Positions 20,283 through 31,973 of a stretch of DNA of 64,000 nucleotides are shown one piece after another. The DNA lies in assembly GCA_963575745.1 (NCBI GenBank), contig CAUYUJ010015757.1, positions 146,293 to 210,292 on the forward strand, written 5' to 3'. The DNA comes from Prorocentrum cordatum (lineage: Eukaryota > Sar > Dinophyceae > Prorocentrales > Prorocentraceae). The number at the start of each line of letters is the position of its first letter. The first letter of the stretch is position 1. The translations under genes were made by a program, and so were the position numbers. Below the pieces are notes generated by a model. The model saw only the letters and a program-made list of their open reading frames with translations, did not search any database and was not told the origin of the DNA.

Positions 20283-21348
20283 CTACCTTTTTTCACAACC
20301 CTCGAACGCACACCTCGATGTCGTTCTCCGCCTGCTCCGCCGCATTCGCGCATTCCTGAGCAAATCCAACCGCGCGGCATCACGCTTGGTCTTGGCACTG
20401 AGCTCGTTGCCAGCCACACAGTTCGGGTGGAACTTGATCGCATGATATCCTCGCAGGATGGCCCCAGCGAAAGCTTCTCGAGCAGCAACCTCGGCCAAAC
20501 CATCAGCGAGCTGCTGCAACGTGTTCGCGCAACGATGAATTCCACGCAGTGCACTCGCGCGCTGAGTAGTTATCTTCACCTCCAATGCCGCGCGCTTCTC
20601 CTCAATGCCCAAACATCCGCCGAGAGAGACACCGGCTTCGCACAAACGTTTAGAATCGACCGCATTGGCTGACACACCGAGCTCGCGCAAAGCAGTCTCG
20701 TCCACAATCGACTGAGCGGAGCCGATCACGCAGCCCACAAAAATCCTTTGCCCACGCGAGTGCGTCAACAGCGCCAGCTGCAGCGTAGCCCTCAGACGCC
20801 AGACTGCTTCGAGACAATCGGTCCAACTTACGAGAAGCCCAATCAAGAATCATCAAAGCCATCGCACAGCCTTCGAAAATTGACTTCTCACTGGCCACAA
20901 AGATCAGGAACCCGCCTTGCGAGCTCCCGCCAAGTCTCGCGGCCCACGAAACATCGGAGTAGACTCCCAGACGCCACTGGGACAGCGATCCAGCATCCTC
21001 GCAGTGAAGGTTGGCACTGGAACACTGCTTGGCGAGTCGCAGCGCCTGGTAGATGTCGAGCACGTCCTGAACCTGGGATGGCCGCCGACGACATGCGCGA
21101 AAGAGACGCTTGCCGAAAGGAAAACCACACCCAGGGCAGCCGGCCACTGTAGAGCACCAATAAACGATCGTAGGGCTCGATGTTCGGTCGGCGCGCAATC
21201 CTCCGCAGGCGCAGCTCTCCTTGCCACGTCGATCGCAACGGGCCTTCTCTTCTGCAGGTGCTCCTTCATCGACAAGTCGAATGCGTTCAGCAACGGGCCC
21301 TGGATAAAATGGCTGCCGCAGAACACAAAATCGTTGGCTGAATCCCAA
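20283..21348 (-). pseudogene. Copia RNase H domain, frameshifted
   Basis: RNase H degrades the RNA of the RNA-DNA hybrid during reverse transcription. On the minus strand one frame carries the first acidic block, LGVYSDVSWAARLGG (Asp near 20,955), and DRLSRSSLASEGYAAAGAVD with the catalytic-type Glu. The next block is in a second frame: NAVDSKRLCEAG (Asp near 20,655), IEEKRAALEVKI, and the Copia signature QLADGLAEVAAREAFAGAIL around 20,513-20,470. A frameshift between about 20,700 and 20,850 separates them. The order and signature fit the C-terminus of a Ty1/Copia polyprotein. The frame ends near 20,283. It cannot make an intact enzyme as it stands. Confidence 0.75.
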
Positions 21349-22369
21349 CTACCAAAACGAAAACGCTCATTGAGAGAGCGCAGGCGGTCGGCAAAACCAC
21401 GCAGCTCCTCTCCGTCATACGGCGCCACGCCCGGCTGCGATGCAACACTTTCGCCCCCACCCATGATGCCGTCACCGCGTAAGCCCAAAACTCCATCAAC
21501 AGTCAGCCTCTGCGATTTGCACGGAAACGCATCGAAATCGTCGTCGTTCGCGGCGGCCAGACGAGTCGACAAGTAGAGGCAGTTGCCCAGTGGATGGGAT
21601 ACGAAAAGCCTGTCTGACATAGCACTGTCTGCCGTCGCCCCCACTGCTTAGGCGCTCGAACATCTCCGACAGCGGGCTTCCTCATGCGCAAAATCTCATC
21701 AGGTTGAAGGTCGATCATCCTCTCCAATCTCCTTCTCATGTCTGCACTGGGCATTCCATAAACGGCGTTCTCGATGTCCTTGCTCTGCATGGACGCGGAT
21801 TCAACATCGGCTGAAAACACCTTCCTCTTCCTCGTAACACACAGCTGGAAAATCAAATTCCTGCCCACCCTTGACAGCGTCGGGCTCTCGGCGTCCATGT
21901 TATGAGTAAGAACGTCTTTGTGCCTGAAGCCCTGAAAGATGATCCTTGCGTCGGCCATGCGGCCTTCCGGTTTCTGCTTCCACTTGAGCAGGTATCTCGT
22001 GGGCACACACCCACCGCGATTGGTTATTTCCTTGCGCCCTCTTTCCCATGCGCGATTATCTATCCAAGGCAGCAGCGCCTCAACTTTGGCCTGGCTGGAA
22101 AGCTCGCGCCCCTCTGGACTAAGCCTCTTCTCGCATATCGTCTCCGCGCGATGGGGTGCCAAGTAAATCGCGTCCTCATACTCCTTTCCGCACTCTTCAA
22201 GCAGCAACAGATCCTCCACCATGATTGCGCGCTCGTCGTTGAGGTCCGATGTCGACCTCGTCATAAGCGTTGAATTTGGCTTGAGGCTCTCGAACTTCAT
22301 CTTCTTGACTGGCGCCGCCAAATTTCCGAGCTGCGCTGAAAGTGTCGAAGAGGGCCTGCTGGCGATCAC
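21300..22369 (-). pseudogene. Copia reverse transcriptase domain, frameshifted, active site altered
   Basis: Blocks on the minus strand: a linker with FNAYDEVD and LLPWIDNRAWERGRKEI, the RT start LLKWKQKPEGRMADARIIFQ (about 21,990), SPTLSRVGRNLIFQL, VFSADVESASMQSK (first catalytic Asp region), and a second frame after about 21,650. That frame gives GNCLYLSTR, GLRGDGIMGGGE (about 21,467) and NERFRFGSWDSANDFVFCGS. In Copia elements the GLRGDG position normally holds a V-D-D pair; here the first Asp reads Gly. With the frameshift near 21,650, the enzyme is dead. The plant-like order IN-RT-RH identifies Copia rather than Gypsy. Confidence 0.8.
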
Positions 22370-22979
22370 TCAGTGGCACTTCCCTGGGATCGTCGTCCTC
22401 ACGAGGTCTGCTGGAATTCATTCGACCTTCATCTGGATTTGGCCGCGGCGATGCCAGCTGTGGCGTCGGCGCCCTGAGCCTCAGCAGGTGCTGATTTGCT
22501 AGGGGTCGCCGCACTTGTCGGCGGCGCCGGCGCCGGCGGCGCCGGCGTCAGCGCCATCGCCTCATCATTCCCGTCGTCGGGCACTGCAGGGTCTGGCTGA
22601 TCGTCCGTTGGTGGACGTTCGTCTTGGGCTTCCTCACCTCCACCACGGGATCGGGGTCACCAGCATCGCCGGGTGCGACGGCGGCTCCAGCCTCGGGCCC
22701 CAATTCAGCAACAGCAGAATCACACAGATCGTCGGCACCCTCAACGTCGGGCAGTGGGCGGGAGCGATTGTTGCGGAAGTTGACTGAGCCACCACTGTGG
22801 AAGCCTCTGGACAATGTTGTTCATCATCGTGAACTTCTGGACGGGCTCTCGACGTTCGCGGGCAACTCCCTCCCCTGGATACTCGGGTCGCAACAGCCAT
22901 TCAGACACCCGATAGTTGAAGTACCATGGACCAACCACAACACTTCGTCCTTAAGCTGCCCGTCGCGCACTGCAGGTTC
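22370..22979 (-). pseudogene. Copia integrase-RT linker region
   Basis: Low-conservation acidic, Pro/Ala/Arg-rich sequence between integrase and RT on the minus strand, in shifting frames (EDDDPREVPLSDRQQALFDT; EGADDLCDSAVAELGPEAGA). A GGCGCCGGCGCCGGC run at 22,519-22,546 gives polyArg or polyGly. This is typical of the variable spacer in such polyproteins. No catalytic motif is expected or seen. Confidence 0.5.
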
Positions 22980-24374
22980 AACGAGACAAACTACGGCAGG
23001 AACAGGCCACTTGCACTTCTGAAGCTTCCTGTCTCCATCGGTGGCCCACCTCGCAGCGACGTCGCAGTGGTCTCGATCGGGCCAGCAGGGCCGAGCGCAC
23101 TGCTCTACTTTTGCCGGGCTGGATGAAGGCCTGCGCTGCATAAACTTTCCGACCCACCATGTTCTTCAGCTTCGTTGGCCCCGACTCCCGCTGACCTGGG
23201 TTGTACTCCACGACGGCCGAGCCTCCCTCTAGAGGCGGCTGGGAACCCAAAGCCAGCATGGCAGGATCGACGCCTCGGACCCCACGAAGTCGGATGCGTT
23301 GACCACAAGCGATGCGTAGCACATCGCCGAACTCGTCGTTTCTGTAGCGCCCTCCACGCCTAGCCATCTGCACCCGTCGCGCAGCATTGTTACACTCCAA
23401 AATACCCTACTCATAATGACACTCCTTCGGGATAATATACAAAACAGCATGGCTGGCGTCGGTAAACTTCGCAAGCTCCATACCCACATGCACCCCGGTC
23501 ATGTCCGGGCGCAACTTGCGAGGAGGTCCACAAATAGAGAACCAGACCAAAGACAACGATTTGATCAACGCAGCCACATTCTCCACCAACATATGAACGC
23601 CCACCTCAGATCTCGAAAACTCCCATGTCCACGACGGCGAGCACGCTCTGCTTCGTTGGAGGGCCCCCCCACACAACGTAAAAGATCTCTATGTCCACCA
23701 CCTCGTTGGAAGCCGTCACGACTTGAAGAGTGGCTACCTTGAGAATCTTAGGCATTGGATGCTTCAAGCAATCCCCGCAGATACATCCCCGCACGTGATG
23801 GGAACTCCGACTTTCCCAAGTCGATCATCTCGGCTGCTAGGCGCTCAGGCTCGGAGTGCCGCAGCAGCAGATGCAACTGCTCAACCTCATTGATGACCGA
23901 AACACCGAACTTTGCCTTCAGCTGGTCGTTAAGCTCTCGATACTCGACCTGGTGCACGTCCTCCTTGGGTGTTTCCTCCACCAGGCTTGCCGTTACTGCG
24001 CGTCCTCGGAAGCATTCGTCGAGAGCGATCTTGGCCAACAAGATTGCTAACTTGGGTACGTAGTGCACTGGTGGTAGCTCGTCTCGTGGATAGGGAGGTC
24101 GAATGCAACCGCAAACAAGATCCAATTTACCAGCTAAATTGCCCGATGCCGTTCGAAACCTGTTCACGGAGTTAGAATATCCCGCAAACGTCCTACCTTC
24201 TGCAAAACCTCCAAGCTTGGCACGGCATCGATCCAGAATCACCTCGAATCTTTTCCGCATCTTATTCAACATAGCATGATGACTGGAATTCGTCATCCTG
24301 CCAATCTCCATATGTGCACCATGTCCGTCTCGCTGCTGCCCCTTGAACGCGATATAAGCAACCTGATAGAACAC
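22980..24374 (-). pseudogene. Copia GAG-pre-integrase and integrase core, frameshifted
   Basis: Integrase joins the cDNA copy to host DNA. On the minus strand: LHLLLRHSEPERLAAEMIDL (about 23,870), then after a frame change the zinc-binding-type CICGDCLKH, and NEVVDIEIFYV with QSVLAVVDM (first Asp of the D,D,E triad). Next come LRPDMTGVHVGMELAKF (second Asp) and PKECHYE...LECNN (Glu region) near 23,410. The C-terminal part reads KSRAVRSALLARSRPLRRR near 23,050. At least three frame changes occur in 900 bases. Upstream, to 24,374, the 208-codon frame (AKIALDECFRGRAVTASLVE) is the less conserved N-terminal side. All three catalytic positions can still be guessed, but the reading frame cannot. 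Confidence 0.7.
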
Positions 24375-24885
24375 GTCAGTGTCGTCATGGTTCTACTTGA
24401 CAGATGGTCTGGGAAAGATGCGATGATCTGGTTTGCGTCGGTCTCGGCACTCCTCAAACTGCCCAGCAACACTGCGCTCGGTAAAATCCCAAACAGTCTG
24501 AAGGGAAAACGTACCCACCTCCACGCGCTGGCCAAAACTCTCGCACACTTCGCCAATGGTGCCGCCAGGCACAAAATACCCCCAAATGCACATGCGGACA
24601 GTACTGCGATCATGCAGGTACTTGTCGGCGTGGAAAGCAACAGACTAATGAATCGCAAGCTGGTCATTGAACCCCAGCGCCTGCTCGCCATGATCAGCTG
24701 GCTCCTCGTTGCACGCAAACTCATAATAACAACTCTAAAGAGTACTGTCGTCATCAGCATCATCAATCGGGCAGCATTCAGCTGTAGCTTTACGAACACC
24801 CTTTTCCATATTATTCTCACTCGCGGCTATCATCGCCCACTTCCTCGTTCTTAGTACGCGACAGCAGATCAAAAACAGAATGCTC
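24375..24885 (-). pseudogene. Copia protease-integrase spacer, decayed
   Basis: Lies between the protease flap region and the pre-integrase block. Short minus-strand frames (for example CIWGYFVPGGTIGEVCESFG and FKGQQRDGHGAHMEIG) are interrupted by several stops. No motif is recognised. Its position alone assigns it to the element. Confidence 0.45.
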
Positions 24886-24889
24886 TTGA

Positions 24890-25384
24890 TGGGCGAAAGA
24901 TCCACATCAAACCAATCACGATCAGGATGGCCCAACTGAAAACCTTTGCTGTTATGATGATATTGCACGAGATTCAAGCCGGCGAGGACTCCACGAGACA
25001 TCAGAAGCGGCATCTTTCCAGATACAATACACACACTCAACATCCTCGGAACTCTGCAAACAGAAACTGGAAAAATCGCCATGCCCATAGCATGAAGCAC
25101 GTTACCATTGCCAAACTTGAACCCTCGATATCCCTCACTATCTCCATATGCTGAGCCACGCCCTCATCATGTAAAATACGAAACCATTTCCGCCAGTTGC
25201 CCTCACCCATGACAGGAAACGTACATCCACTATCCTCGATAGCAGTGCCGGCCTCTACGCACATCACGATATCTAAATCGCCGACCTTCTCCTCCGCGGC
25301 TTGCTCGATCTCGCTGCTGCGACCATCTCCAGCAATTTCTTCCACCATGTGAGCTTCTCCTTCGTCGCCGCCAGCGGGTCTCAC
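24890..25384 (-). pseudogene. Copia aspartic protease region
   Basis: The retroviral-type protease cleaves the gag-pol polyprotein. The minus-strand frame from 25,384 is acidic at first, then has GTAIEDSGCTFPVMGEGNW with the active-site D-S/T-G at about 25,234-25,226. A second frame continues VCIVSGKMPLLMSRGVLAGL (about 25,034) and WFDVDL (about 24,900). This matches the end of the protease, where an inner Leu-Leu-Ser/Met-like block and hydrophobic strands follow. A frameshift near 25,060 breaks it. The assignment rests on the DSGC motif plus position between gag and integrase. Confidence 0.65.
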
Positions 25385-25845
25385 TCCTCCAGATTCCTGT
25401 CGACGCCTCCTGAAGCGCGGCCCATCCCACTGAGTAGCTCCACTCTACGTCGAGCCAGCTGGCGTCGTTGATCATCCAGGCATCCACGGCGGCTCCGGCG
25501 CGAATCGAGGCCCTGCGAAACGTGGCGCTGAAAAACGCGACGCTGGTCGCGGTGCTGGTCGCGTCGACGCTGCTGGTCTTGCTGATGATTTGCCTTTTCC
25601 TTCTCCGCCTCAGCCTCTGCCTCTTCCTTCTGCTCGCCCGCTCTCGCCTTTTCCTATCCCCGATGGCGTTCTCGACGGTGCCCGCGCCGTAACTCCAGCC
25701 ACGTCGGATTCAGGGGTGACTGCCATGATCGGGTAGAAACCTCTGCTGTTGGATACGTCTCGCATGCGTTGGTTTGACTCTGCGCGCGCGGCGCGGGCCT
25801 CCTCCGTCTTCTCACGCGAATCAAAACTTTCCGACTCCGTCTCGC

Positions 25846-26793
25846 TTACGTCGTCGCCGTAGCCAGAATGCTAATTATCTCCCTCGCACCGCGCATAGCA
25901 TTAGCCGTCTCCCCCGACATGCACTTCTTCGTCGTCCACAAAGTTACCTTCATCGCCCACGTAGTAGACCGTCTCTTCTTCGGAGGCATCTTCAACGCCC
26001 CAGGACTCGGTCCAGCAAGCGCCACCACCTGCACTGGCACCAGTCAAACTCACATTGGCCCTCTGCAGATCTCGGACGTTGGGCTTGGAAGCAGGACCAA
26101 CAATCTCTCGCAGCGCGTTCCTGATATTCTCGCATGTCAGACGTTGACATGGGTCCACTGCGGTATTCCTGATCTTGCTAAGAGATCCCATCCCAGCAAC
26201 TTATTAGGTAACTGCATGTCCACCTCGCCTAGCCTCTTCACGTCCAAATTATGACGGGCGGGGTACCTCTGCATGGTCTTACTCTTTTCTCGGACAAACC
26301 TGTGAAATAACCCAATCTACCTGTCTGGCATCTCCACGATCTCTTGATCGAACTTGCAGATCGTGCCCAGCAATTCTCGGATGACGTCGAAAGGCGCATC
26401 TGACTCCAAGCGATCAAGATCAACCATCTCTGCGATATCCCATTCAATCTCCTGCTACTTAGGGAGCATAATATAAGTTCCTTCTACCATGCACAATTTT
26501 CCTCACACTCGACACTGCCGCTCAAAAACCTCGAGGCACCCCCTGAAATTCCTCTACGTCACCTCCGCCATTCCCCCGAGCTGCGGCGCTGTCTTGGCTA
26601 GAGCACTGTCTAAACCTCTGTCTCTATCTCGTTATGGCCTCTGTTCAACGCCGTCCCATGATGTATCTCTCGGGTCGAGCTCATCACTAACGCCGCCGTC
26701 TGGTGCTCGCGCTCGAGCTCCCTCTTCAGCTGTGGACAGCCCCTTGCGTCGGCCCCCCTGTGTCTCGCCCGCCGTCGAGCCCTTCGACCCCAT
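25846..26793 (-). pseudogene. Copia gag region, with stops
   Basis: The best start is the ATG at 26,793 (MGSKGSTAGETQGGRRKG), 80 bases inside the 5' LTR. The first frame stops within 60 codons. A later frame carries APFDVIRELLGTICKFDQEI, a TAG near 26,320, HRFVREKSKTMQRYPARHN, and LPNKLLGWDLLARSGIPQWT near 26,190. The L-P-x-K-x-x-G-W-x-L-L-x-R pattern is what I associate with Copia-type gag capsids in dinoflagellates. Acidic sequence (EETVYYVGDEGNFVDDEEVH) follows toward the protease. Gag would form the particle; this copy cannot. Bases 25,385-25,845 hold a Lys/Arg/Ala-rich spacer with no clear motif. Confidence 0.65.
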
Positions 26794-26875
26794 GACAGAC
26801 GGCGGCCCCATCTCGCCGAGATCGAAGAAGCTTCGCAGCGTGACCCCACCGCGGATCGGCAGGCTCCGCTACAAA

Positions 26876-27127
26876 TAACAATCAGTAAACAATCCGAAAC
26901 GCCTAGCCCTCGAAGTACACGATGCTGCCACCGCAGGTGTCTCAAATATATACTGCGATACCTCGATCACTGCCCAGCAAGATTAGGAAGAAACAATTAT
27001 CACAGCTAAGCTATGAGTTCGCCACCAATCTGGCATGGCCCCGGGCGCCGCCCTGAAAAACGCACGAGCAGAAAACGGCAGGGTGCATGCACGAACGTAT
27101 ACTAGGCAAACACACTGCACTGCGGTT
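26876..27127 (-). mobile_element. Copia 5' LTR
   Basis: Intact partner of the split LTR at 17.8-19.5 kb. Shared blocks include AAACAATCCGAAAC, GCCTAGCCCTCGAAGT, CACAGCTAAGCTATGAGTTC and GTGCATGCACGAACG. The outer edge lies at about 27,125-27,130 and abuts a reverse-transcriptase frame. The inner edge near 26,876 is followed on the minus strand by TTTGTAGCGGAGCC, the expected place of the primer-binding site, but I could not match it to a tRNA. Divergence between LTRs implies an old insertion. Confidence 0.85.
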
Positions 27128-28424
27128 CAGCAACGCAACACGCACGCTGCGAACGATCATCCTCGCCACCACCTTGCCAAACATCACGGGGGGCCCGCTC
27201 AGCCAATCGAAAGCCAGGATCCGTCTCCGGAGCTTCTCGGGGCCCGGCCGCAGGGCGCCCGGGCCCCCATCCAAGAGCGAACCCAGCACGCGAGCGACGA
27301 GGCCAGGTCCCGGAACTTCGTGGACCATGAAACTGCCCCCCCCCCCATCCTTCTCCGAACGCTACGCCCGCGGGAGCTGTCGCAGCACCCCATGTGCACA
27401 GCGTCGTCTGCGCCGGCGAGAAGCGCCAGATGCCCGCCCACCAGAATGCGGTTCTCAGGGACGTCATGCACAGCAACTTGGATATGATATCCCTGCACAG
27501 ACCAGAACGACCAGGTAAACCCCACGACGATGCGACACATCGCCACACACTAGTCTTCTCGGAAAACTCTGAATGGATCACGCGATATCCCAAACTGGAA
27601 CATGTCGACGATCTTCACGCGCACCCCGAAAGCGAGGAAATCCGGCAGGCCCTCCAAGATTCCACCCATAGAGTAAAAGTGATCCTCAACATCAGGTTCA
27701 GCCCAGGGCCTGCCCTACTGGGAGCTCCAGATCACTTACAGAACTGAGGCCTCCTACTTCGGTGTGGCGGCGGTGCGAGACGATGATTACACTGTCTACT
27801 GTCCAGGACAGGACGCTGCTTACCAGACTTGCCGCGAACAACGAGAGGCCCGACCCCGGCGGCGGGTCGGCGCCAGAACCTCACATGACCCCAGGAGGCG
27901 AACACGGACGCGAGACCCCCGAAGCCGCGGGATTTTTTCAACAGCGGGCCAGCGGAAGGCGGCACTCGAGCGGGCTGCTCGGCCAGTAAGCTCCAAGCAG
28001 CCGCGTCGACATGCACGCGCACCTCAAAGTCCTGAAGGTATCCGCTGCGCGTCTCATCCAACACTGAGACCATTTACACAGGTCGGCGCCGCATAATAGC
28101 AGGAAGCGGCAAACTTTGCACGGCCACGGGGGCCCTGGACCCCTGCTCAAGATCTCCCGCGCAAGAGCGCTTCAAACCCGAAACCCTCGAAGGCTCGCGG
28201 GCGAGCGATGCGAGAGGGGGGCGCGGGCCCAGCTCGCGGACGCGCGAAATCACATGAGTGAGACAGAACGCTGGCACTACGGCAGGCTCGGAAGCTTGCC
28301 AGCGCCTGAAGGGCAGATCCATTTCCAGGCGCCGAAGTACATGGAGTTCAGCGCGTCGACAGACGCGTTGGCCGCATGGGCGATGGTCATCCGACGTAAG
28401 ATCCGTCGGGTCGTCGAGCCGCAC
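27127..28424 (-). pseudogene. Reverse-transcriptase fragment of a second retroelement, truncated by the Copia insertion
   Basis: The minus strand reads, in three frames in sequence: RLDDPTDLTSDDHRP (28,424 on), then VGPLVVRGKSGKQRPVLDSR (fingers-like K-x-S-G-K-x-R block, about 27,880). After a frame change near 27,730 come DVEDHFYSMGGILEGLPDFL, IVVGFTWSFWSVQGYHIQVA, DVPENRILVGGHLA and ADDAVHMGCCDS (position of the catalytic Y-x-D-x box, about 27,400). After a second change at the G/C run near 27,340 come VHEVPGPGLVARVLG and ILAFDWLSGPPVMFGKVVAR (thumb). The sequence stops matching at about 27,127, exactly at the LTR edge. It is of the RT type that follows gag-like cores like the one at 4.4 kb, from memory. 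The Tyr and Asn expected in the box are replaced, so it is dead. Confidence 0.7.
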
Positions 28425-28499
28425 AATGTATCGCCGCGATCCAGATCATGAGCCACGAGACGAGGCAGCGGGAAGAGGTCCCGCGACCGAGAAGGGATG

Positions 28500-29285
28500 C
28501 TGACGGACAAACCCACCACCACTACCACCACCACAATCTACCACCACCACCACACCACCACCACCACCACCACCGCCACAACCATTACCACCACCACAAC
28601 AAACCATCACCACCACAAACCACCACACCACCACCACCACCACCACCACCACCACTACCGCCACCACCACCACCAGCACCACCCCCACAAACCACCGCCA
28701 CCACCATAAACCACCACCATAAACCACCACCACCAAACGACCACCAGCACCACCACCACAAACCACCGAAACCACCACCACCACAACAAACCACCACACC
28801 ACCACCACCACCACAACCACCACCACCGCCACAACCACCACCACAACCCACCACCACCACCACCACCACAAACCACCACACCACCACAAACCACCCCCAC
28901 CACCACCAACAACAACAACTACCACCACAACCACCATCGTTTCAACAAGCCAACACCAACACCACAAACACAACCACCGCCACCACCACCACAACCCACC
29001 ACCACCACCACAACCACTACCACCGCCACAACCACCACCACAAACCACCACACCATCACCACTGCCACCACCACCTTAACCCACCACCGCCACAACTACC
29101 ACCACCACCAGAAACCACCGCACCACCACCACGAACACCGCCACCATCACCACCACCACCACAACCTGCCACAACAACCACCACAACAACCACCACCACC
29201 ACCACCACCAACCACACCACCACCACCACCACCACCGCCACAACCACCACCACCACCACCACAGCCCACCACCTCCACCACCACC
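28500..29285. repeat. ACC/CCA trinucleotide array, ~785 bp
   Basis: CCA/ACC triplets with ACA and AAC variants. A 580-codon plus-strand frame (polyPro/Thr/His) and minus-strand polyVal/Gly/Trp frames are translations of the repeat. It begins about 75 bases upstream of the RT fragment's visible 5' end. Confidence 0.96.
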
Positions 29286-29690
29286 TCAGATGGGCCCCAA
29301 GAGACGCCCAAGAGGCGCCCAGGAAGCTGCACAAATGCCCTTCGGAGGCCCCCGAGAGCCCTCCGACGAGACCCCAAGAGGCATCCAAGAGGATTCTGAC
29401 CCACAACCAGGGCACGGTGGCGGAGCGTCGTCGTCGTCGTCATCGTCGTCGCCGTCGTCCTCGTCGACGCTCCCCGCCGCCGCCGCCCGCCGCCGCAGGC
29501 GCCGCCGCCGGCCCAGAAAAGGAAGTCGTCGTCCCCGCCACCGCCGCCAGCCGCCGCCGACGCAGGCGCCGGCCCGAGGAGAGGGAGAGAGGAAGAGTAG
29601 GGGAGGGGGGGGGGGGGATTCGAACCCTCCGCCCCTCCATCGGTTCCAAGCCCCCCCCCCTCCAAGCGACCACAGAACGAGCTTTTTCTG
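29286..29690. repeat. CCCAAGAGGC words, then CGT/CCG triplet tract
   Basis: At 29,286-29,400 the GCCCCAAGAGGC vocabulary appears. At 29,425-29,560 there are CGTCGT and GCCGCC triplets. A G14 run at 29,606-29,619 is followed by GATTCGAACC, which was examined and rejected as a tRNA. Confidence 0.75.
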
Positions 29691-29744
29691 AGGTCTCGGT
29701 GACGCTGCCCGTCGGGCCCATACACGACAGAGAGCGGCCGAACG

Positions 29745-30494
29745 TCATCCCCCACGGCTTGGACATTTCCGCGCGTGGCCGTCGCAGCCCTGCACCACTA
29801 GATCCGCCCCAAGCCGTCGATGTCGGCGTGGAAGTTGGCCAGTTGATTCAGCAACACGGGCCGAGGCGCCGTCATGGTGGGGAGGACCATCAGCGCAAAG
29901 ACGTTCAGTACAGCCGCTCCCGCTCTGGGCGCCAGGACCACGATCTCGCCGACGCTGTGGCCCTCCACGCGCTCCCCGATCACCCAGCTCGGGGCTGCCC
30001 CTGCACGACCTCCCCCGGGGCGGCCGCGAGCCCAGGAGCTGGCGCCATGGTCGCCGCTTCGGGGCGGCACGGCGCGCCGCTGCTGGCCGCGCCTCCAGGA
30101 AAGCTGGGCTGCGGCGTCCGCCCCGGAGCCTGCAGAGGTTGGCGGCCCCGATGCCGAGCGGCAGCTCCCCGTCGTCAACGAGAAACCTGACCAGCTCAAA
30201 CGCCGCGCCGTCGCCGCACTTCTCATCGGACACACCACAACATGGACTTGCGGCTGTGGCAACACGTGACACTGTGTCCGTCAGGAACGGCCGCTCGTGT
30301 GACAACTCCTCGCCCGCGCCCACGTACTTCACGAGGGCCTTCCGCAGGGCGGTCGCCCCTGGCCCCGCTGGCCAAGGCCATCCGTCCGCTCCCCGAGGAA
30401 GCGGAAGTGGAGCCGGAGGCCCCGGCGGACCGGCGCCCACATGCGCTGTTGGTGCACGTGAGCAGCACTTGAACGAAGGACAGAAGAATCCCAA
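29745..30494 (-). pseudogene. Possible retroelement coding scrap, unassigned
   Basis: Two minus-strand frames of 250 and 156 codons are open. One contains EKCGDGAAFELVRFLVDDGE. The other has GEIVVLAPRAGAAVLNVFAL followed by LLNQLANFHADIDGLG, a rhythm reminiscent of the central strand of an APE-type endonuclease of non-LTR elements. None of the endonuclease catalytic motifs can be pinned down. It sits upstream of the RT fragment on the same strand but beyond the 785-bp ACC array. It could equally be chance in GC-rich DNA. Confidence 0.25.
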
Positions 30495-30804
30495 CGAACG
30501 CGCCCGGGAGCAGCTCGAAGATAGAAATTACCATCGCTCGTCACTGACTCGCACACGCAGTGGCGGTGTCACACTGGAACTGGGATCTCGGGGCAGACTA
30601 CCTCGGCGCGCCAAGCATCTAAGCACCTGCAGCGGCGTCCGAGAACGCCCCACGGATCACCCAGTCTGAGAAGGCGGTGATGGCTGCCAGATTAGCAAGG
30701 TTGGTCCAGACCATGCGCGTGCGCGCTGGAAAGGCCAGTGCGCCCCTATGAAGCAGCAGAATGACCTTGAAACAGAAAACAGCCGCGGGAAGAACGCCCA
30801 ATGC
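30495..30804. other. Unique DNA, no recognised gene
   Basis: A minus-strand 60-codon frame (LPAAVFCFKVILLLHRGALA) is hydrophobic at its start but has no family resemblance. It borders the ATC array directly. Confidence 0.3.
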
Positions 30805-30808
30805 AGCG

Positions 30809-30905
<97 letters not shown>

Positions 30906-31051
30906 GTCATCATCATCAGCAGCAGCATCAGCAGCAGCATCATCATCAGCATCGTCATCATCATCATCAGCATCAGCATCAGCATCATCAGCATCAGCAT
31001 CAGCATCAGCATCAGCATCAGCATCAGCATCATCATCATCATCATCATCAG

Positions 31052-31097
<46 letters not shown>

Positions 31098-31373
31098 GTC
31101 GTCGTCGTCGTAATCATCATCAGCATCACCACCACCACCAACAACGCCATCGGCAGCATTAGCATCATCATAATCGTCATCAGCATCATCGCCATCATCA
31201 TCATCAGCAGCAGCATCATCAGCATCATCATAAATAGTCTTCATGCTCATCATCAGCAGCATCATCATCAGCATCAGCAGCATCATCATCATCAGCAGCA
31301 GCATCATCATCACCACCACTACCACCATCATCATCATCATCATCATCATCATCATAATCATCAGAATCATCAG

Positions 31374-31460
<87 letters not shown>

Positions 31461-31595
31461 CAGCATCATCATCAGCATCAGCATCGGCATCATCACCATC
31501 AGCATCCTCATGATCATCACAATCATCATCATCACCAGCACCATCACCATCACCATCATCATCAGAATCATCATGATCATAATCGTCATCAGAAT

Positions 31596-31627
<32 letters not shown>

Positions 31628-31940
31628 CCATCGCCATCATCATCGTATTAAAATCATCAGCATCATCATCATTATCATCATCATCATCATCATCCTCAGC
31701 ATCAGCATCAGCATCATCATCAGCATCAGCAGCAGCAGCATCAGCATCGACATCATCATCATCATCATCATCATCATCGTCATCATCATCATCATCATCG
31801 TCGTCAGCAGCATCATCATCATCATCATTGTCAGCATCGGCATCGTCATCATAATCATCGTGATCGTCGTCGTCGTCATCATCGTCATCGGTAGTATCAT
31901 CACCAGAATCAAGGGTCATAACAACATCATCATCGTCATC

Positions 31941-31973
<33 letters not shown>

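Noticed and set aside
29605-29660. GATTCGAACC, the reverse of a tRNA T-loop (minus strand GGTTCGAATC)
   Set aside because: No acceptor, D-arm or anticodon stem pairs around it, and it sits in a G14 run, so chance is more likely.
28448-30190. 580-codon plus-strand frame, Pro/Thr/His-rich
   Set aside because: Two thirds is the ACC array, and it runs antisense to the RT fragment's neighbourhood; no domain in the rest.
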